This document shows, in pieces, positions 18,375 through 27,769 of a stretch of 50,797 nucleotides of DNA. A program made the position numbers and the translations under genes. The stretch comes from CAYFPO01 sp964345035 (GTDB lineage: Bacteria; Fidelibacterota; Marinisomatia; SCGC-AAA003-L08; GCA-002704045), in the NCBI GenBank assembly GCA_964345035.1, contig CAYFPO010000011.1, forward strand, positions 1 through 50,797, read 5' to 3'. Positions within the stretch are counted from its first letter, which is position 1. Each line of letters opens with the position of its first letter. Below the pieces are notes generated by a model. It saw only the letters and a list, made by a program, of their open reading frames with translations. It did no database searches and had not been told where the DNA came from.

Positions 18375-19697
18375 TTATGAATTTTCCAAAATTAAATTCA
18401 CCACGTTTATTATATCCAGTATATTAATTTCTTCATCCAGATTCATATCTCCAACACATATCTGGTAATCATCAAATTCAGTAATATTCAGTATGTAATT
18501 CACCATCGTGACAATATCCAGAATATCCGTGCTGTTATCATCATTAATATCTCCTGTGGGTTCACATCCAGAAAAATTCTCAGCCAAAGCACCCCAGAGG
18601 TCAGAATAACCATTGTCATATCCCAACGCCCACATGCCCACTCCAGCCAGATCATTTTCTAATGCAAACTGATATTTGAGTGACAAACTTATACTGTCAT
18701 CATACCAGCACTGCTGCCATCCTGTTTCATTATAACTGATCCAATTGGCATTTGATGAAATATCCCAGGAATTACCATAATTCTCTGCCATATTAATCGC
18801 AGTGGAGTATATCCTTGCATCTGCATTGCCGGTGGTTGGCGAATACATAGATGCATCCACTACGGGCCAGTCATACCCATAATATGGAACTCCCAAAATT
18901 ATTTTTTCAGAGTTTCCATCTGTTTTATCTAAATAATCATATACCGAATATTCCACATCATAGAAGAATCCGCCCAATGGACTTACCGGTCCGGCTGTTG
19001 CACTCCCGGGCCAGTGATAATCATATCCCATAATGAACAATCCATCACAAATCTCTGCTAATGCTTCATAATCCCAGGAACCCCACCAATCCACTGCCGG
19101 AGTTGCCATGGTTATTATTGCATCGGGAATAATTGCACGAAACTCTTCAGCCAGATCTGACATGAAGGAAACCAGATTCTCTCGTTGACTTTCAGGAACT
19201 GATTCAAAATCAATATCAATGCCATCTGCATTGGCTGTTACAACTAAATTCAATAGATTAGTGACTGCATTCTGCCTATATTCTTCATTACTTAAAAATG
19301 CAGTCAATGATGCGGATCCAAATAAAGTTGCACAGAGTTTCACCTTCACTCCCCGTCCCTGAGCAAATGAAATCATACCAAGGTACGGCCACCCGTGTGT
19401 GTTGGATATATCTCCGGTTTCAGTAAGCTCTGCCGCAAAATAATTTATCTGTGTTAAAAGGTTGTAATCAATTTCAGGGTAAAAATCATATTGCCAATAT
19501 GGTAGATATCCAATGATCTCGTGACTTAATACTGTGCGGGTTTGTGGAGGTGTTTGTTCCTTATTTATCATTCCATCAATTGCATTAAAATCTATTTCAA
19601 ATTGCCCGTAAGCAATCAATTCCCTTTCGTGTATAGAACTATGAAATTGTGCACACATCAATCCAGGCAGGATAAACAATAATAGAACCCGATTCAT
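18375..19697 (-). CDS. Secreted GH18 (chitinase-like) protein with C-terminal dockerin-like tail
   Basis: The protein of about 440 residues has a signal peptide (MNRVLLLFILPGLMCAQ) and a GH18 TIM barrel. Barrel strands include IIGYLPYWQYDF near residue 62 and the catalytic DGIDIDFE at 158-165 (DxxDxDxE, acid Glu165), then FIMGYDYHWPGS. This fits chitinase or peptidoglycan-active YaaH-like enzymes. Residues about 375-440 are two calcium-loop repeats ending GDMNLDEEINILDIINVVNLIL, a dockerin-like tail shared with three other genes here. The start is ATG 19697, which forms an ATGA overlap with the cyclase gene upstream; the longer frame to 19739 has no signal peptide at its N-terminus. Confidence 0.87.
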   Translation of the reverse strand: MNRVLLLFILPGLMCAQFHSSIHERELIAYGQFEIDFNAIDGMINKEQTPPQTRTVLSHEIIGYLPYWQYDFYPEIDYNLLTQINYFAAELTETGDISNTHGWPYLGMISFAQGRGVKVKLCATLFGSASLTAFLSNEEYRQNAVTNLLNLVVTANADGIDIDFESVPESQRENLVSFMSDLAEEFRAIIPDAIITMATPAVDWWGSWDYEALAEICDGLFIMGYDYHWPGSATAGPVSPLGGFFYDVEYSVYDYLDKTDGNSEKIILGVPYYGYDWPVVDASMYSPTTGNADARIYSTAINMAENYGNSWDISSNANWISYNETGWQQCWYDDSISLSLKYQFALENDLAGVGMWALGYDNGYSDLWGALAENFSGCEPTGDINDDNSTDILDIVTMVNYILNITEFDDYQICVGDMNLDEEINILDIINVVNLILENS

Positions 19698-21376
19698 ACC
19701 AGGACAGATTCTTTGAGAGTAACACCGCAGTGCGGGCAATAGTTAAAAAAATCTCTTGTAAACTTTCCACAGTCAAAACACCAATCGGCATCATCTTCCT
19801 CCGATTGCTCAATTGATTCCACTCCTTCCGGCAGTTCCAGGAAACTAAATATCTCCCTATGAAGATGGCCATTTTTTCTGTATAACTCTCTGATATGGGT
19901 ATCTGAAATTTTGTTAATCAATTCATTTATTTCATCCTGAGCAATCTGCTGGCAGTCTTCTGCACTATCTAAATCTCCAATCCACAGATGACCTTGTGAG
20001 AGATTCCATATAACTTCATAAATTGGTTCAATTCCTGAATACTCAGAACATTTTTTCTCTAAAATATTCATTGATTCACTATCAGTATTATTATTTCGAC
20101 TGGACAACAATATCTGAAAACTATCCATTAATAATTGCTCCTTTTCTGTTAATTTTCTACTGTCTAAATTGATTTGATTCAATAGATTTTCAGCATCATG
20201 CAATTCGCCCATTGCAAGATGAACTTCACATAATTTTAGTATTAATTGAAGCTCCCAATTCTCAAAATTTTTGGTGATATTTTTTCCAAACACAGTTTTA
20301 GACTTTTCCAATTCTCCCAAATTTAGAAATATTTTACCTAATACTGCGTTAATTTGAAAATTTAATTCAAGGGGAACTTTATTCTTAAAATATTTCTGAA
20401 TCTTCTTAATTTCACGATGAGAATTTTCTACTAAACCCATCTCACAATATCGGTCAGCAAGCATTACCCTGTATTGCATTTCCAAATCGTGAAATCCTTC
20501 AAATGCAAATGTCCTAATCCCGCTGATAGTATTCCTCAATGCTGATGACAGATCCCCTTCTTTATGAAATACATCACCAATCCTGATTAGTGAAATTCCC
20601 ATCCCTTCACCATCATTATGTTCTCTTGATAAATTAAACAATTCATTAAATGTTGATTCAGCTTTTTTGTAATTGCACTCATTTAATTCCGATATTCCCT
20701 CCTTCATCAAATCAGAAAAAGTATCTTTATATTTTTTACCATCTTTCCCGGAGTTCTGTTTATGAATTGATTGTTTCTTTATCTTTATAAGGGGAATATT
20801 CCTATCTGCCATTGACTCTCTTAATTCTTCAATAGTTTCTTCAATCCAATCAATTAGATTCAAATACACTTTATGGATTCTGACGGGGTGATCTACATTT
20901 TTAAATTTGATAAATCCAATTGTTCTGGAATATATATCCTTTTCACCTCTGACAATATTATACACAGATTCTGTAACAGCGATACCACCGAATGGTGCCA
21001 CTGGTTCAACCTGCGAAGCAATATTCACCCCATCACCAAGCAGCTCATCACCATCATGATACGTTTCGCCATAGTGAAGTCCGATTCGAATCAAAATTCT
21101 CCTGTCATCAGTATTTAAGCTGTTTCTCTTATCAAGTTCTGTCTGAATTTCCACAGCACAATTCACACCCTCAACAGCAGAGGGAAATACTGCAAATATT
21201 GCATCACCGATATGTTTTATTATTTTGCCGGAATAGTTGGCAATAATTGGCTCACAAATACTGTCATGTTCCTCCAGTAGTTCCAATGCCAAAGTCTGAT
21301 TATCACCGGTGAGCTTACTGTAACCAACCATATCGGTAAACATAATGGTAGATTCGCTGGTTTTTTTCTTATTCAT
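19694..21376 (-). CDS. Class III nucleotide cyclase domain / TPR protein, metal-binding half (C1-like)
   Basis: The 560-residue protein has an N-terminal class III cyclase domain (residues 5-165), a TPR-rich region (about 210-480) and a C-terminal zinc ribbon (WCFDCGK...YCPHCG). Both metal aspartates are present (Asp15 in MFTDMVGYS, Asp58 in KHIGDAIFAVF). The transition-state arginine is replaced by Gln122 in GVNIASQ, and the adenine-selecting Asp position is Glu111. It therefore looks like a metal-donating half that may need a partner. The start is ATG 21376, 1 base after the stop of the upstream cyclase-like gene; the longer frame to 21439 would overlap that gene. No membrane segment is seen, so it is probably cytoplasmic. 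Confidence 0.85.
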   Translation of the reverse strand: MNKKKTSESTIMFTDMVGYSKLTGDNQTLALELLEEHDSICEPIIANYSGKIIKHIGDAIFAVFPSAVEGVNCAVEIQTELDKRNSLNTDDRRILIRIGLHYGETYHDGDELLGDGVNIASQVEPVAPFGGIAVTESVYNIVRGEKDIYSRTIGFIKFKNVDHPVRIHKVYLNLIDWIEETIEELRESMADRNIPLIKIKKQSIHKQNSGKDGKKYKDTFSDLMKEGISELNECNYKKAESTFNELFNLSREHNDGEGMGISLIRIGDVFHKEGDLSSALRNTISGIRTFAFEGFHDLEMQYRVMLADRYCEMGLVENSHREIKKIQKYFKNKVPLELNFQINAVLGKIFLNLGELEKSKTVFGKNITKNFENWELQLILKLCEVHLAMGELHDAENLLNQINLDSRKLTEKEQLLMDSFQILLSSRNNNTDSESMNILEKKCSEYSGIEPIYEVIWNLSQGHLWIGDLDSAEDCQQIAQDEINELINKISDTHIRELYRKNGHLHREIFSFLELPEGVESIEQSEEDDADWCFDCGKFTRDFFNYCPHCGVTLKESVLV

Positions 21377-21377
21377 T

Positions 21378-24300
21378 TTATGCCATAGCTGCTTCAATTT
21401 CAAGGGATGTCTTACAATTACCACAGTTAGTATCACCATTTAAATTCTGATTACCGCAGTGATAACAATATGTAAAATGAGTGTTTCTGGCTGGTTCTGT
21501 GAGTATATCAGAATTAATCAATTTATGTAGATTGACATTCTCAAGAAATTTGGATCTTACTGATGGTTCAACTATTAAATTACTGATATTCTCCAAAATA
21601 TTTCTTGAAATCCGCTTAAATTTTTCAGATTTTTTAGTACAATTCTGATTTTGATATGCCTGACTCAAATACCACGCAGCCCGCATCGGAACGAAATGAT
21701 TTGCTGTGTTAAACTTGTTGGCCTCAGCATCTATGTCTTCAATCGTCGTCTCATTCAAATAGCTTGACACCATTAATGAAGCCGAATTCGCCATATTGAC
21801 ATAGGGTAATTCATTCAGATTTGCTGCAAGTTTTGCTGTTTTTTCAATTTTTTTCCGGGATGATTCATATTTCCCCCTGTAAAAATCATTTAATCCAATT
21901 TCAAGTGGTAGCAAAATTTTCCCTGGCAAATATTTGGTGCGATTAAAATACTCTTTTGCTACATTAAAATGTGAATTTGCAATACCATATTTACCTTCAT
22001 CCAATCTAATTAGACCAAGAAAATATTCAGACATCCCAATAATTATTTCATCTTTAAATTTTTCTGCCAACTCAATACATTCACCCAATGTTTTTCTGCC
22101 GTTTGAGTATTGTCCTGTTAATATAAAACTCTGACCCAGGTTATGTAATAATCTTTCTTTAGCAAATTCATTTTCACCTTTGGAAAAATATTCCAGACTG
22201 TCATTTCCTGCAGTAATCGCTTTATCGTACTTCAAGCACGAATTATATAACAATACCAGATTTAAATAGGTTATTCCGACTCCATTGTCGTCTCCTACTT
22301 CCTTATTGATTTCCAGTGCACGTATATGTCGTCTTTCAGCTTTTTCTGTTTGACCAGTATTTGAATAACACTGGCCCAGATTATTTGAAATTTTTGCTTC
22401 TTCGTGCAAATCACTGAGTTTTATTCTCATTTTTAATGCATTTTCAAAAGAATTTATAGCTTCCTCGAATTTTCCGGTATTCATATAAATATTTCCAAAA
22501 CCATTTTCTACACAGGCTATTCCGGCATCATTTTGATTTTTTTCTGCAATCTCTGATGCGATTTTCAATGAATCCAATGCAGATTCATTATTCCCCTGTT
22601 TCTGTTCGATCATCGCATATATATACCTCGCTTCCACGAATTCTAGGTCGGCATCAAATGCATCTCTCAAATGTTGCTTACCATTTTCCAATTCTGCATT
22701 GCTGTTTCCAGTTTCAAACAGAAAATATCCTTTTAGATACTCTTCATACGCTTCCGGATTGGTTGTAAGCTGTTTTACTTTTTTCAGTTTGATTTGCTCC
22801 GGAACTGAAATTTTCAATTGTTCCAGAATGATTATTGTCAGGTCATGAATTACACTTTCCTGATTTGATAACAACTCCGTATATTTTTCTGACCAAATGA
22901 TTTTTTCATTTCCAGAATTAACGAGTTGAACATCAAGTATGAATTTTCCATCAATTTTTTCTACTGAACCAGTGAATAAATGGTTCACTTTTAATTTTTC
23001 TCCGATTATGCTGATAGATTCCTTTGAATCTTTAAACTTCTTTGTATCCGTTGACGAGGGTAGAAAAATCAAATTTGCCAATTGCAGTGATTTCAATAAA
23101 TCTTCTGTTAATCCAAAACTTATATATTCATCCTCCGGTTTGCCTTTATTTTTCAAATATAGCACTGCAAGGGATTCTTCATATCCGATGTGAGTATCAC
23201 TGCTAAAAAACTGTACATTTTGTTTCAACATCTGTGAATGCAGTTCCTCATCAGTACAATCCAATAACGGTGGCAAATTGTCATACACAAAGTAAATTCG
23301 TTCAGGATCTTTAATATTTTTTAAAATTACTGCCTTACTTTCTCTCGAGGTTACTCCCGGCATTTGGTGAATAGCATGGTGGATTATCTGAGACACGGCT
23401 GTGGTCCCAGGCAGTGCAACCGGTTCAATCCTTGCTGCCATATTTATGCTATCACCAAATACATCCTCTCCTTTTAGGGATACTTCACCCAAATGGATTC
23501 CCACACGAATTCTAATGTTGCCATTTTCATAATTTTTCCAATAATTGTGGATGGCATTCGCACATCGTACAGCATCTTCAGGAGTATCAAACACAGCCAG
23601 TATTTTCTCTGTGATATGTTTAATTATTCTACCACTACCATTCGGTATGAGTTTATCCATTTCAGCATCGTGTATTTTCAATAATTCTACATTATTTTCT
23701 TTTTTTCCATAATCTGAAAATTCAGTAAACATAGTTGCCAGAATAGTTTTTTCTTCATCATGAATCTCGATTTGAGCAGGAATTATTTTTGAAATTAGTT
23801 CAGTAACATTTAACTGTTCCGATGTAGTTTTTTCCAGATTTTTCAGGATGTCATCAATCTCAGATACATCTTCTTTGAGTTTTGTGAATATCTGATGTGA
23901 TTGACGAAAATAATGAATAGCTCCTTTGATATTATTCAAATATTCCAGAAATATACCCATATATTGACTGGTGATTGCTGTTCCAAACAGATTGTTTTCA
24001 GATCTTGCCATACATTTGCATTCCTGTAGTAATTGAAATCCTCGATCCAAATTATCCAACTTTAAATAGGTAAACGCTAATTCACATTTTGCTTCAAGGA
24101 ATTTATTATCCCGTTGGAGCGCATTTTCCAAAATTGAGATTACTACCTTGAAATCTTTTACAGTTTGTGCATATTTTAACTGTTCACAACCTTGATTAAA
24201 AAACCGCAAGGCGGTTGAATCATTGGATAGTTTTCTCGTAATGGATTGCTCTTCACTGCCCTGCCCATCCCTATTTTGATCAAAATCTACAAGGTCGATA

Positions 24301-24836
24301 TTTCTATTTATAATTGATTTCTTTAACTCAGTAGAAGATTCCAGTTTCCAATCAATCTCATCAACATAAATTTTGTAATATCTTTCCGGCTCAGGCATAT
24401 TAGGAATTTTTACCCTTCCAATATCTCTTGTGAATATGTCACTTTCACTACGAATGGAACTGTATACAATCTGAGTCGAGATGATCCCGCCGGATTCTGC
24501 AAGAAGGAATTGGTTTGTTAAATCTTGAACGGAAGCTGAATAAATTTTGCCATCTCCATCAACTTCGCCCACATCATTTATTATTCCTACTGTTAAATTA
24601 TCCTCTGGCGGCTGGTACAAATTCCACCTGCGGATTGATTTTTGGATATCAATAGAGCACCGTGCTGCTGTAGTAATTGCAGAAAATACTCCAAAGGAAT
24701 TATTGATTATTTTTCCAGAGTACAGGGTAATGATTTTTGAAACAATATCAGAAAAATAAATACCAGAGATATCTGATTGATTACATAATCGGAAATGCAG
24801 CAATGCTGCTAATTTTGAAGAATTAGAGCCAGTCAT
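21378..24836 (-). CDS. Double cyclase-like / FlgO-TolB-like / TPR regulator, C2-like half
   Basis: The 1152-residue protein has a degenerate cyclase-like domain (about 8-160) without metal or substrate residues, a short TPR region (205-340), a second cyclase domain (360-520), a segment of about 555-680 like the TolB/FlgO N-terminal domain often fused to cyclases (SFGLTEDLLKSLQ, HLFTGSV), many TPRs (700-1090) and a zinc ribbon (YCYHCGN...NCGNC). In the second cyclase domain Lys406, Asp458, Asn465 and Arg469 (GEDVFGDSINMAAR) are kept, but the metal aspartates are Glu372 (MFTEFSDYG) and Glu410 (HITEKILAVF). This is the reverse of the adjacent protein. The two genes are 1 base apart. Confidence 0.82.
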   Translation of the reverse strand: MTGSNSSKLAALLHFRLCNQSDISGIYFSDIVSKIITLYSGKIINNSFGVFSAITTAARCSIDIQKSIRRWNLYQPPEDNLTVGIINDVGEVDGDGKIYSASVQDLTNQFLLAESGGIISTQIVYSSIRSESDIFTRDIGRVKIPNMPEPERYYKIYVDEIDWKLESSTELKKSIINRNIDLVDFDQNRDGQGSEEQSITRKLSNDSTALRFFNQGCEQLKYAQTVKDFKVVISILENALQRDNKFLEAKCELAFTYLKLDNLDRGFQLLQECKCMARSENNLFGTAITSQYMGIFLEYLNNIKGAIHYFRQSHQIFTKLKEDVSEIDDILKNLEKTTSEQLNVTELISKIIPAQIEIHDEEKTILATMFTEFSDYGKKENNVELLKIHDAEMDKLIPNGSGRIIKHITEKILAVFDTPEDAVRCANAIHNYWKNYENGNIRIRVGIHLGEVSLKGEDVFGDSINMAARIEPVALPGTTAVSQIIHHAIHQMPGVTSRESKAVILKNIKDPERIYFVYDNLPPLLDCTDEELHSQMLKQNVQFFSSDTHIGYEESLAVLYLKNKGKPEDEYISFGLTEDLLKSLQLANLIFLPSSTDTKKFKDSKESISIIGEKLKVNHLFTGSVEKIDGKFILDVQLVNSGNEKIIWSEKYTELLSNQESVIHDLTIIILEQLKISVPEQIKLKKVKQLTTNPEAYEEYLKGYFLFETGNSNAELENGKQHLRDAFDADLEFVEARYIYAMIEQKQGNNESALDSLKIASEIAEKNQNDAGIACVENGFGNIYMNTGKFEEAINSFENALKMRIKLSDLHEEAKISNNLGQCYSNTGQTEKAERRHIRALEINKEVGDDNGVGITYLNLVLLYNSCLKYDKAITAGNDSLEYFSKGENEFAKERLLHNLGQSFILTGQYSNGRKTLGECIELAEKFKDEIIIGMSEYFLGLIRLDEGKYGIANSHFNVAKEYFNRTKYLPGKILLPLEIGLNDFYRGKYESSRKKIEKTAKLAANLNELPYVNMANSASLMVSSYLNETTIEDIDAEANKFNTANHFVPMRAAWYLSQAYQNQNCTKKSEKFKRISRNILENISNLIVEPSVRSKFLENVNLHKLINSDILTEPARNTHFTYCYHCGNQNLNGDTNCGNCKTSLEIEAAMA

Positions 24837-24939
24837 TAATTATGAATTTTCAGTGATTCATTGTTAAATAATTTGGGAATGAATTAACCTGAATTCAATA
24901 TTAAAAAACGAATAGTTGTAAAGACCTATTCTAATATAA

Positions 24940-25232
24940 TTATTTGATCAAAAATAATTTTGAGTCTTCCGAAAAGATTCAGTTTTCATTGATACAAAAT
25001 ATAATCCAGTAGAAAATCCGGTCGCATTCCATTGCACTGTGTAGTTCCCTGCATTTTTATATTCTCTCACAAGTGTGTTTACTTCTTGACCCATCATGCC
25101 AATAACCTGTATTTTCACGAAGCTATCTTCAGGTAGGGAGTATGCCATAGTTATCTCCGGATTAAATGGATTTGGATAGGGCATATTTTTTAAAAATTCA
25201 CCTAATGACCGGAAAGGCAATTGTAGTAACAT
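24940..25232 (-). pseudogene. Remnant of a secreted protein: C-terminal sorting domain with frameshift
   Basis: About 94 residues contain YPNPFNPEITMAYSLPEDS, GMMGQEVNTLVREYKNAGNY and STGLYFVSMKTE, the FlgD/type A (Por) C-terminal sorting domain found at the end of large secreted proteins. No large protein precedes it: an in-frame stop lies just before the ATG at 25232. The frame ends KTQNYF at 24948. Adding one A to the AAAA run near 24959 would give the canonical ending KTQKLFLIK and a stop at 24940. It is best read as the decayed 3' end of a lost gene. It may give the only hint in the window of a Por-type sorting signal. Confidence 0.7.
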
Positions 25233-25579
25233 TTAGCAATTTTCATTATCAGGTTATAAATTTAATTCTATCCAATAATCAATGGAATTTGATGGAACCT
25301 AATTCATTCTCCCTGAATACCTAATCAAATTAAACATGCTCCCCAAAAGCAAATCTAACTAATATCAATGTAAAAAAATAGCTACTATTTACCATACTTC
25401 CACCTTTAAAATTAGCATACCTACCATAATGAGACAAGATTTTTTATCCATAATACAATTCATGTGATTTAGTTCACAATTTGTCTAAATTCCTAAAAAG
25501 AAAAAAAATATTTTGATTTTAAAAATATTTCTTGGAATGTGTTTTATTATCAATTTAATTTTCCCCCACTAATTATTAA

Positions 25580-25660
25580 CACCTCGTGCCACTTAGGTGG
25601 CATGGGACGGCGAGGTGAGAAGGCGGGAGCCCAGAAAAGCCTTTTTCTGGGCTCTTTTTT
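25580..25660 (+). ncRNA. Candidate small structured RNA with its own terminator
   Basis: In a 480-base stretch without a gene, the plus strand shows a nested fold: an outer 7-bp stem CACCTCG (25580-25586) with CGAGGTG (25611-25617), an inner perfect hairpin TGCCAC-TTAG-GTGGCA (25587-25602), and an unpaired TGGGACGG in between. Ten bases later comes a 12-bp terminator hairpin and six Ts. This region is much more GC-rich than its surroundings. I do not recognise an Rfam family. It is not a leader, because the next gene downstream is on the other strand, so a free-standing small RNA fits best. Confidence 0.55.
25627..25660 (+). terminator. Intrinsic terminator of the candidate small RNA
   Basis: A 12-bp perfect stem (GAGCCCAGAAAA with TTTTCTGGGCTC) with a 4-base loop is followed by TTTTTT at 25655-25660. 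The T run exists only in the plus direction, which sets the strand. Confidence 0.85.
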
Positions 25661-25669
25661 ATGTACAAC

Positions 25670-25695
25670 AAAAAAACCCACCTTGGTGGGTTTTT
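25670..25695 (-). terminator. Terminator after hflC
   Basis: The stem AAAAACCCACC / GGTGGGTTTTT around a 2-base loop lies 20 bases after the hflC stop. In the minus direction it ends in a run of seven Ts. It also has Ts on the plus side and could work both ways. Confidence 0.8.
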
Positions 25696-25714
25696 CAGTT
25701 TTCTATAGTGAATA

Positions 25715-26659
25715 TTACTTCAGCTTATTGAGATATTTCAGATAGGGATTTTCCGTTGATAAGATCAGGGTTGTTGTAGAGTCTATTGTATTCTCATACG
25801 TTTCCAACGCCTTTAGAAAATTATAAAATTCCCTGGATTTACCGTAGGTCTCAGCATATATTTGTGTAGCTTCTGCATCAGCATCACCTCGAATTTTCTG
25901 TGATTTCAAATAAGCATCTGAAAGTATTTCTTTCTTCTTCTGAATTTGTGAACCCATAATTTCCTGCTTTTTTCCCTGACCCTGGGCACGGTATTTTTCT
26001 GCAATTCGATTCTGTCCAGAAATCATTCGGTGAAATAGCTTCTCCCGGACTTCCTTATTATAATTTATTCTCTTGAGCTGGATATCAATGATATCAATTC
26101 CCATGTCCAACTCTGTCAGCTTTTTATTAACATTATTGAAAATTGTGGAAATTATTTCCAATCGTGCTCCTGTAACATTTTGCTCATCAGATTCAAATTG
26201 ATCTTCCTGGTTATCATCCATTGATTCATCACTTTTTACCAGCACTTTGTCAGAAAACCGAATTATTTGACCCATGGTCCTGTTAGATATTTCATCCCTG
26301 ACGGCACCATCAATAATATCATCAAGTAAGGACTGTGCCATGTTTTCAGTCTTCGCAGCTTTGTAGAATTTCAGTGGATTTGAAATTTCCCACCGTGCAA
26401 AAGCATCAATATAAATGTATTTGTTATCCTTCGTCGGCATCTCATTGGCATCTCCATCCCATTGAAGAATTCTTTTATCAAACCGGTACACCTGCTGAAT
26501 TAAAGGCATTTTAAAATGCAGCCCAGCTTCAGTAATGGGTTTTCCGATAGGTTTCCCAAATTGAATAATAATAGCCTGTTCAGCTTCATTTAAGATAAAG
26601 GCTGATAAAAACAAAGCAAGCAACAACGGGAAAATTAAAATGATAATTAATTTTTTCAT
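25715..26659 (-). CDS. hflC: HflC, SPFH/band 7 regulator of FtsH
   Basis: The 314-residue protein has one N-terminal membrane anchor, then the SPFH domain (EQAIIIQFGKPIGKPITEAGLHFKMPLIQQVYRFDKR split over residues 27-63) and a coiled-coil tail with KKEILSDAYLKSQKIRGDADAEAT, typical of HflC. With HflK it forms the periplasmic cage that controls the FtsH protease. Its start overlaps the hflK stop as ATGA. Family length is about 300-330, so it is complete. Confidence 0.92.
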   Translation of the reverse strand: MKKLIIILIFPLLLALFLSAFILNEAEQAIIIQFGKPIGKPITEAGLHFKMPLIQQVYRFDKRILQWDGDANEMPTKDNKYIYIDAFARWEISNPLKFYKAAKTENMAQSLLDDIIDGAVRDEISNRTMGQIIRFSDKVLVKSDESMDDNQEDQFESDEQNVTGARLEIISTIFNNVNKKLTELDMGIDIIDIQLKRINYNKEVREKLFHRMISGQNRIAEKYRAQGQGKKQEIMGSQIQKKKEILSDAYLKSQKIRGDADAEATQIYAETYGKSREFYNFLKALETYENTIDSTTTLILSTENPYLKYLNKLK

Positions 26660-27636
26660 TTTCCAGACCCTCCATTATTTAAGTTAAGTAATGGAAGTAG
26701 ATTATCCAAATCCGGGTCAATGATTACTTTATCTGGTATTTTTTCCAAAACCCTCTCCATATTTTCAAGATATAATCTGTCAGTTGTAATTTGAGGAGCT
26801 TTTTTATATTCTTTTAAAACTGAGCTAAATAATTGCACATCACCTTTTGCTGTATTCACTCTCTCAATGGCATATCCTTCAGCTTCATTAATCATTCTCT
26901 GTGCTTCACCCTCTACTCTGTAAATTTCCTTATTATAGGCTTGGCGGGCTTCATTGATAGATGCTTCCTGTTCCTGCTTTGCTCGATTTACCTCGTTAAA
27001 AGAATCTGACACCGGTTCAGGAGGTAAAACATCCTGGAGCTGAACCAATTGTATGGAAATACCTGTATCATAAGAATCCAGTATTTCCTGCATATGGGTT
27101 CGAGCATTTTCTGCAATTGTTTTTCTTTCAGATTTTAACGCTTCCTGAAAGGATCGGTCACCTACCATTAACCGCATAGTTGCTTCTGATACATCCCGAA
27201 TTGTATTTTTTACCTCCCGGACATTGAACAAATATGCTTTTGGATCTCGTATTTTGTATTGGACGATCCACTCAACTTCTGCAATGTTCAGATCACCTGT
27301 CAGCATCCAGGATTCATGTTCAAAGTTTTTTGATGAAAATCGGGTTCTTTGTCCTGGTACAGAAGTCCTAAATCCAAATTCCAATTTATGTTGATAATCC
27401 ACCTTGATCTTATAGACTTTTTCAATTCCAAAGGGTAGTTTGAAATGAAACCCTGGACCTGATGTTCGTGAATATTTCCCGAATAACAGTACCACTCCGT
27501 TCTCATTTGCATCGATTGTATATATTGCAGAATAGGTTGCAATGATAATCAATGCTGCACCGATGATCACTCCGATCCTGTGTGGAAATTCTGGAATATC
27601 AATAAAGGTATTTCCTATTTGTATGCGTTTTGCCAT
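26656..27636 (-). CDS. hflK: HflK, SPFH/band 7 regulator of FtsH
   Basis: The 326-residue protein has a membrane anchor at about residues 22-40 and an SPFH domain with ANENGVVLLFGKYSRTSGPG, WIVQYKIRDPKAYLFNV and LQDVLPPEPVSDSFNEVNRA, which are HflK hallmarks. The long Gly-rich N-terminal extension of E. coli HflK is absent, as in many other phyla. GAGG lies before the ATG. It is the first gene of the two-gene hflK-hflC operon; ftsH itself is not in the window. Confidence 0.92.
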   Translation of the reverse strand: MAKRIQIGNTFIDIPEFPHRIGVIIGAALIIIATYSAIYTIDANENGVVLLFGKYSRTSGPGFHFKLPFGIEKVYKIKVDYQHKLEFGFRTSVPGQRTRFSSKNFEHESWMLTGDLNIAEVEWIVQYKIRDPKAYLFNVREVKNTIRDVSEATMRLMVGDRSFQEALKSERKTIAENARTHMQEILDSYDTGISIQLVQLQDVLPPEPVSDSFNEVNRAKQEQEASINEARQAYNKEIYRVEGEAQRMINEAEGYAIERVNTAKGDVQLFSSVLKEYKKAPQITTDRLYLENMERVLEKIPDKVIIDPDLDNLLPLLNLNNGGSGK

Positions 27637-27769
27637 TTTTTGCCTCTAATTAAGAAATGAAATTGCGGACATATCCGTCTGGAAAATTTAAAACAATATT
27701 CTGTTTGCAAGAAATCTAATAATTCCCGCGTCTGATTAATTGAACACATAAATTAATGAAAGGAACAAA

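Noticed and set aside
25539..25745. Plus-strand 68-codon frame over the candidate small RNA
   Set aside because: It runs through two terminator hairpins; the sequence is explained by RNA structure.
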